Below are positions 6,202 to 10,085 of a stretch of DNA of 10,085 bases, one piece after another (position 1 is the first letter of the stretch; every line of letters starts with the position of its first letter). The DNA is taken from positions 1-10,085 of the forward strand of contig CAKKSJ010000511.1 of the NCBI GenBank assembly GCA_919902965.1, given 5' to 3'. The translations under genes were made by a program, and so were the position numbers. Below the pieces are notes generated by a model. That model made no database searches. It was not told the DNA's origin and worked only from the letters and a program-made list of their open reading frames with translations. The DNA is from Burkholderiales bacterium (GTDB taxonomy: Bacteria; Pseudomonadota; Gammaproteobacteria; Burkholderiales; SG8-39).

Positions 6202-6212
6202 ACACCGCGCCG

Positions 6213-6242
6213 TTTCGAGACGGGGGCGCAATGCGGCATAAT
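6213..6242 (+). promoter_or_regulatory. Candidate promoter for the 88-residue gene
   Basis: CATAAT at 6237-6242 matches five of six -10 bases. The -35 region (TTTCGA, 6213-6218, 18-base spacer) is poor. Predicted initiation near 6249 would give a leader of about 30 bases containing GAAGG at 6268-6272 before ATG 6281. This favours a separate transcript from lapD, which ends at 6201. Confidence 0.35.
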
Positions 6243-6280
6243 GCGTGTTTTCGGCAACCCCCATTTCGAAGGCAAACACT

Positions 6281-6547
6281 ATGAGCTCCCACGCCGCCCC
6301 CGCTACGCCTGCCGACGCGCTGGCCAATCAGACCCGCGATCTCGCCGCACAGCTTTATGTGCAAATAGCCGGTCGCGCCATGCTGCCCAGCGAGAAGGTC
6401 AAACCCAACCCCGTGGATCTGGCCAAGTACTGCTACAAACTGGCCGAGGCCTTCCAGAGCATCGAGGCCGACAAGCACAAAGAAGCCCTCTCCAAGATGG
6501 CGAAGTACGACGTCAAGGTCGACGACATGACCAGCTGGAAGAAATAG
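6281..6547 (+). CDS. Unknown 88-residue soluble helical protein
   Basis: I do not recognise this protein. The start at ATG 6281 has AAGG at 6269-6272, eight bases upstream; a GTG at 6245 in frame is less likely. Coding character is convincing: the frame is consistent to the TAG at 6545-6547 and follows a ribosome site and a plausible -10. The N-terminus is Ala/Pro/Asp-rich (residues 1-14), followed by two predicted helices: residues 14-33 (LANQTRDLAAQLYVQIAGRA) and 44-75 (PVDLAKYCYKLAEAFQSI onward). It ends with a Lys-rich tail. It has one cysteine, no membrane segment and no secretion signal, so it is probably cytoplasmic. It lies 79 bp after lapD and faces the minus-strand transporter. The 78 bp between their stop codons are GC-rich with overlapping GGCGCC-type self-complementarity, but no hairpin with a T-run. 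Confidence 0.7.
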   Translation: MSSHAAPATPADALANQTRDLAAQLYVQIAGRAMLPSEKVKPNPVDLAKYCYKLAEAFQSIEADKHKEALSKMAKYDVKVDDMTSWKK

Positions 6548-6625
6548 CGCGTTCGCGGCGCCATGCCTGCGGCGCGCGGCGCGACAGGCTGAAGTATGGC
6601 TACAGTATTGGCGCTCCGGCCGACG

Positions 6626-7507
6626 CTAAGTCCGCGCCCGGCGTAGCATGAGTACATTGCCGAGCACCGACAAGGCCACCCCGGCGCTGGTCAGCCAGCC
6701 CCAGGCGAAATTCTCGAACAAGAGCGAAATCACCAGCGCCATGACGGGCACCATTACGCCGATGTAGCCCGCGCGGGCCGCGCCGATGCGCCCGATGAGC
6801 GTGATGTAGCACGCAAAAGTGACCACCGAGCCGAACAGGGCGAGATACAGCAGCGCGAGCAGATAGCGCGCGCTGAAATCGAAGGAAAGCGGCCGGCCCG
6901 ACGCGAGGCCGATCGCGAGCGCGAGCGCGCCACCGTAAAACATGCCCCAGGCCATGCTGCTCCAGGTGGAGTAGCCGCGCTTCTGGTTGCGCAGCGCGGC
7001 CATGGCACCTGCCGAAGATGACAGCACCGCCAGGATAGTCAGCACAGCGCCCCAGGCGGCGCTGCGGCTCGCCGAAAGCGTGCCGAACTCCGGCCAGAAA
7101 ATGCACGCGATCCCTGCCACGCCGAACAATGCGGCGAGCGCGACGCGCCCGGACATCTGCGTGCCGAAGCAGACGCGCGCCGCAAACATGTTGACCATCG
7201 GGCTCACCGAATAGCCGACCGCGACCAGGCCCGATACCAGCTGCGTCTCGGCGTAATAGATCAGGATGTAGCCGATACAGAACATGAACACGCCGAATAG
7301 CGCGAAATCCTGATGCTGCCTCAAGCCGAACGCGAGCGGCAGCCCGCGCCAACGGCAGTAGCAGAACAGCGCCGCCGAAGCGAGCAGGAAGCGATAGCCC
7401 ACCGACATCTCCGGTGCGACCACACCGAGCTGGAAAGTGATCGCGAGCCAGGTCGAGCCCCAGATCAGGACGCAAATCGAGAATAGCTGGAGCGTGGATA
7501 CGGGCAT
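6626..7507 (-). CDS. EamA/DMT-superfamily (RhaT/YedA-like) transporter
   Basis: The product has 293 residues and about ten membrane helices in two EamA halves (about 7-135 and 150-285), the standard layout of the drug/metabolite transporter superfamily. The start is the ATG complementary to 7505-7507, giving MPVSTLQLFSICVLIWGSTW, where the Gly-Ser-Thr-Trp after the first helix is a hallmark of the family. The frame stays open upstream to 7678 but that extension is basic, lacks family character and overlaps the divergent gene. Other landmarks are ISLLFENFAWGWL in helix 9 and GNVLMLRRART at the C-terminus. It sits in the inner membrane, and members export or import amino acids, sugars or other small metabolites; the substrate cannot be deduced. 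A promoter candidate precedes it. It is transcribed alone, convergent with the 88-residue gene. Confidence 0.92.
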   Translation of the reverse strand: MPVSTLQLFSICVLIWGSTWLAITFQLGVVAPEMSVGYRFLLASAALFCYCRWRGLPLAFGLRQHQDFALFGVFMFCIGYILIYYAETQLVSGLVAVGYSVSPMVNMFAARVCFGTQMSGRVALAALFGVAGIACIFWPEFGTLSASRSAAWGAVLTILAVLSSSAGAMAALRNQKRGYSTWSSMAWGMFYGGALALAIGLASGRPLSFDFSARYLLALLYLALFGSVVTFACYITLIGRIGAARAGYIGVMVPVMALVISLLFENFAWGWLTSAGVALSVLGNVLMLRRART

Positions 7508-7535
7508 TTCTACCGGGCCGGGCGCGAAACGCTGG

Positions 7536-7564
7536 ATTCTACGCTGCGCCCCAGCGGCTGTCCT
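7536..7564 (-). promoter_or_regulatory. Candidate sigma-70 promoter for the EamA transporter
   Basis: On the minus strand, AGGACA (7564-7559) and TAGAAT (7541-7536) are separated by 17 bases and match the -35 and -10 consensus at four and five of six positions. The leader to the ATG at 7507 would be about 20 bases. A small palindrome overlaps the -35. Confidence 0.42.
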
Positions 7565-7570
7565 GAGGAC
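7560..7570. repeat. Small perfect palindrome in the divergent intergenic region
   Basis: GTCCT, central G, AGGAC. It covers most of the -35 hexamer of the candidate minus-strand promoter, so it could be a half-operator. At 11 bases in GC-rich DNA it may equally be chance. The remainder of the 160 bp between the divergent starts shows no other clear site. Confidence 0.25.
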
Positions 7571-7667
7571 CAAACCTGCATTTTGCCGCGCACGCTGTTC
7601 CGGGCACAGCCGCCGCGGTAGTATGTGTAACAGGGTATTGAAAAAGGGGGCGACGACCCAGGCCGCG

Positions 7668-8846
7668 ATGAACAGCACTTCCTTTTACGCCGATCTGCCC
7701 GTACTCACTGAGTTCAGTGAAGTGGGCCGGCGCGCGCGCTACGCGCCCTTGCCGGAGGATTGGCAGGTGGTGATGTGCGACGTGCGCAACTCCACTGCGG
7801 CGGTGGAGGCCGGACGTTACAAGAACGTCAATACGCTGGGCGCGGCCGTGATCACGGCGATGCTCAATGCGGCGGGTCCCACCGAGATTCCGTTCATTTT
7901 CGAGGGCGACGGCGCAATGCTGTGCGTGCCGCCGGAACTGTTGAACGACGCGCATGCGGCACTGCTGCAGACGCAGGCACTGGCGCGCAAGTCCTTCGAC
8001 CTGGAGCTGCGCATCGCCAGCCTGCCGCTTGCGCGCATCCGTGCAGCCGGCTTCGATATCCTGGTCGCCCGCTATCGCGTCTCCGACAATTATGTGCAGG
8101 CGATGTTCGCCGGCGGCGGCATGGCCTACGCCGACCGCTGTATGAAGGACCCGGCTACGGCGGCGGCCTGCCGGGTGGAACCGGGCAGCATCGCCCCGGG
8201 CGGCAATTTCGAAGGACTGGAATGCCGCTGGCAGGACATACCCAGCCGCCACGGCGAGACGGTCAGCGTGATGGTCAAGGTACTCATCGAAGACGCGGGA
8301 GAGGCCGATGCACTTTATCGTGCGCTGATTGAGAAAGTGCGCGAAATATACGGCGCCGACGAGGCCTGCAGCCCGGTCTGGCCGCCCAATCTCGCTTTCT
8401 CATTCGATGCCCGCCAGCTCGGCAACGAGGTCGGCGTGCGCGCGATGCAGCGCAGCGCCTGGGGCAAATGGCTGTACCTGATGAAAATGCGCGGCCTGGT
8501 GCTGCTCGGCTGGTTTCTGCTCGCGTTCGGCATCCGCACCTCGGCGACCGACTGGGGACAATACAGAATCGTCCTGGCGCGAAATTCGGATGTGAAGAAA
8601 TTCAATGACTGCTTCCGCCAGATCCTCGCCGGCAACGCCGCGCAACGCGAGGCGCTCAGCGCCTGGCTGGAACTGGGCTTCGCGCAGCGGCAGCTCGTCT
8701 ATGGCGTGCACGTCTCGAACCGCGCACAAATGACCTGCCTGGTATTCGACTATTCCGGCCGCCACCTGCATTTCATCGACGGCGCCGACGGCGGCCTGTC
8801 CATGGCCGCCAAGGCGCTAAAGGAGCGCGTGACGATGCTCGGCTAG
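7668..8846 (+). CDS. DUF3095-type protein with class III nucleotidyl-cyclase-like motifs
   Basis: The product has 392 residues and resembles the DUF3095 family of uncharacterised proteins, recognised from the N-terminal FYADLPVLTEF, the APLPEDWQV segment and a cyclase-like core. The start is ATG 7668, just before that conserved opening; an in-frame ATG at 7623 adds 15 atypical residues. The ribosome site is unclear, as the purine run AAGGGGG at 7644-7650 is too far away. The core resembles class III adenylate/guanylate cyclases: Asp38 in CDVRNST sits where the first metal Asp is found. FEGDGAML carries Asp81, 43 residues later, which is near the usual spacing of the second. LELRIASLPLARIRAAGFD then matches the position of the 'lrvriGih' strand. 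A Gly-rich AGGGMAYADR segment follows. Residues 268-285 (MRGLVLLGWFLLAFGIRT) are hydrophobic but probably not a membrane span. Catalytic activity is unproven. The gene is transcribed alone, divergent from the transporter. Confidence 0.82.
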   Translation: MNSTSFYADLPVLTEFSEVGRRARYAPLPEDWQVVMCDVRNSTAAVEAGRYKNVNTLGAAVITAMLNAAGPTEIPFIFEGDGAMLCVPPELLNDAHAALLQTQALARKSFDLELRIASLPLARIRAAGFDILVARYRVSDNYVQAMFAGGGMAYADRCMKDPATAAACRVEPGSIAPGGNFEGLECRWQDIPSRHGETVSVMVKVLIEDAGEADALYRALIEKVREIYGADEACSPVWPPNLAFSFDARQLGNEVGVRAMQRSAWGKWLYLMKMRGLVLLGWFLLAFGIRTSATDWGQYRIVLARNSDVKKFNDCFRQILAGNAAQREALSAWLELGFAQRQLVYGVHVSNRAQMTCLVFDYSGRHLHFIDGADGGLSMAAKALKERVTMLG

Positions 8847-8864
8847 GCCAAACGCGTTTCGCTG

Positions 8865-10085
8865 CTATTCGACCGCCGCGACCGCGCGCGCCGGGCCGCT
8901 CAGTTCGAGGATGTGCAAGCCGGCGCCGGCGCGATCGACGATATAAATGTAGCCGCGCTCGTCGACTTCGACGTTGTTGGTGTAAGCCGCGCCCTTGCGT
9001 CCCCCCGCGGGTATGTAGTAGCCGATTTCCTTGGGATGAACCGGATCGCGGATGTCCACCGCGCGCACGCCGGCGTTGAAATGCGCGAAGAACATGATGC
9101 GTTTGTAATAGATCGGCGTGAAGCTTTCGTTCGACGAATGCGTGCCGAAGCGCCCGCCGCGGCCGCAGAAGTTGCCGCTCGCCTCGTCGACGGTCCAGTT
9201 CGCCACCACCCGCGGCCTGGCTTCGACGCTCACATCCACCATCCACGCCTGCTGCCGCGGCTCGCGGCATTCCTCGGCCAGGGATTCGCTGGTGACGACG
9301 ACAAAATCGCGCGCGCCATCATGCCCGCCGGCGGCTCCGCTCACTTTCATTCCGAGCACCGGGAACGCAGTATGCGCGCCCGCATCCGGCCCCAGGTCGA
9401 GCCGGCCTACCTGCGGATACAGCAGGTTTTCCGGCGTAGGCGCCTTCGGTCCGTTGAGCAGCTTGTCGCGATCGACGATCTGCAGGACGCCGTAGCTGCT
9501 GGTGCCGTGGGCGAAGTACACGCGCTTGCCCTTGGGTCCGGTGGAAATCGGACCGTGCAGCTCGGTCGGCACCGGACCGCTTGCGCCCGGCTGCTGCCCG
9601 GGCAGGCCGAAGTCGCGGATGAACACCGGTTTCGCCGGATCGCCCAGATCGAAAATCTGGGTCATGCGCGAAGTGCGCCAGCCGGGCACACCGGACACAA
9701 GGTAGGCGATGCCGCTATCGCACTCCCACCAGTTCTTGTGCGTGCCCTGCAGCCCGCGCGCCACGCTGCTCACCAGCACGGGCCGCGCCGGATCGGCGAC
9801 GTTCCAGATCTCATGCGCCGAATTACCCAAGGTGCGCAGCAAGTACACGCTGTTCTGGTCTGCGCGCGGCAATTCGGATCCGTCGCAGACACGCACCATC
9901 TGCGCGCCGGCGCCGGGCTCCCCGGGAATATGCGCGAGCCACTTCGGACTGCGCGGATCGCTCACATCGAGGATGGCCGTGCCGTTCGCTTCCTGCTTGC
10001 CGCCAGGCGCCTTGCGCGCGCTGCCGCCATGCAGGCCGATGTAGGCGATCCAGCGCCCGCCCTGGGCATGCACCAGCGGCTGATA
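8865..10085 (-). CDS. LVIVD-repeat beta-propeller protein, N-terminus beyond the window
   Basis: The frame reads from the right edge leftwards to a TAG at 8867-8865, giving 406 visible residues. A GTG at 10073 is not taken as the start because four codons upstream remain open (YQPL) and a propeller would need further N-terminal sequence. The protein shows repeated blade motifs of the form 'DxxDPxxPxxV': ILDVSDPRSPKWL, IWNVADPARPVLV, IFDLGDPAKPVFI, MVDVSVEARPRVV, AVDIRDPVHPKEI and HILEL near the C-terminus. This is the LVIVD repeat pattern of extracytoplasmic beta-propellers, which mostly have no known activity. Histidine-containing loops (THKNWWE, TELHGP, GTHSSNES, FFAHFNAG) might bind a metal, which is inference. 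A signal peptide would lie outside the window. It converges on the DUF3095 gene with only 18 bp between stop codons and no terminator hairpin. Confidence 0.82.
   Translation of the reverse strand, partial: YQPLVHAQGGRWIAYIGLHGGSARKAPGGKQEANGTAILDVSDPRSPKWLAHIPGEPGAGAQMVRVCDGSELPRADQNSVYLLRTLGNSAHEIWNVADPARPVLVSSVARGLQGTHKNWWECDSGIAYLVSGVPGWRTSRMTQIFDLGDPAKPVFIRDFGLPGQQPGASGPVPTELHGPISTGPKGKRVYFAHGTSSYGVLQIVDRDKLLNGPKAPTPENLLYPQVGRLDLGPDAGAHTAFPVLGMKVSGAAGGHDGARDFVVVTSESLAEECREPRQQAWMVDVSVEARPRVVANWTVDEASGNFCGRGGRFGTHSSNESFTPIYYKRIMFFAHFNAGVRAVDIRDPVHPKEIGYYIPAGGRKGAAYTNNVEVDERGYIYIVDRAGAGLHILELSGPARAVAAVE

Noticed and set aside
6548..6625. Bidirectional terminator between the convergent 88-residue gene and the EamA transporter
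   Set aside because: The stretch is GC-rich with overlapping GGCGCC self-complementarity, but I see no clean stem-loop with a T-run on either strand.
7437..7667. N-terminal extension of the DUF3095 gene back to 7437
   Set aside because: The extension is Arg/Cys-rich, overlaps the divergent transporter start and its promoter, and lies before the conserved family opening.
8773..9270. Minus-strand frame of 165 codons near the end of the DUF3095 and propeller genes
   Set aside because: Arg/Gly-rich out-of-frame reading of the LVIVD propeller gene; no independent evidence.

Overview
The window looks like chromosomal DNA of a GC-rich proteobacterium. A betaproteobacterium is my best guess, from the GC-rich codon usage, the LapG/LapD pair and the DUF3095-type gene. 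This is inference: no rRNA or other marker gene is present. Coding density is high. I see no tRNA, rRNA, insertion sequence, phage gene or CRISPR array.

Left block (1-2324, plus strand): the 3' part of a major facilitator transporter, a short-chain dehydrogenase/reductase (SDR) relative lacking most of the classical catalytic residues, and a 2-hydroxychromene-2-carboxylate isomerase/DsbA-like thioredoxin-fold protein. They lie close together in one direction, each with a purine-rich ribosome site where visible, and probably form one small-molecule transport and metabolism operon. The 246 bp that follow hold an interrupted dyad and a short tandem repeat but no gene.

Central block (2571-6201, plus strand): a receiver-only response regulator, a 110-residue unknown protein with an RRM/ferredoxin-like sequence pattern and a duplicated N-terminal motif, then lapG (periplasmic cysteine protease with complete Cys-His-Asp triad) and lapD (membrane c-di-GMP receptor with degenerate GGDEF and EAL domains). 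In characterised bacteria LapD bound to c-di-GMP sequesters LapG. When c-di-GMP falls, LapG is freed and cleaves a giant surface adhesin, releasing cells from a biofilm. The adhesin gene is not in the window. The two upstream genes are the most interesting open question, as they could add a phosphorelay or RNA-level input to this switch. A strong 10+1+10 bp inverted repeat lies between the response regulator and the small gene.

Right block (6281-10085): an 88-residue unknown protein (plus), a convergent EamA/DMT-family transporter (minus), a divergently oriented DUF3095-type protein with class III nucleotidyl-cyclase-like motifs (plus), and a convergent LVIVD-type beta-propeller protein (minus) that runs off the right edge. 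These appear to be independent single-gene units rather than a pathway.
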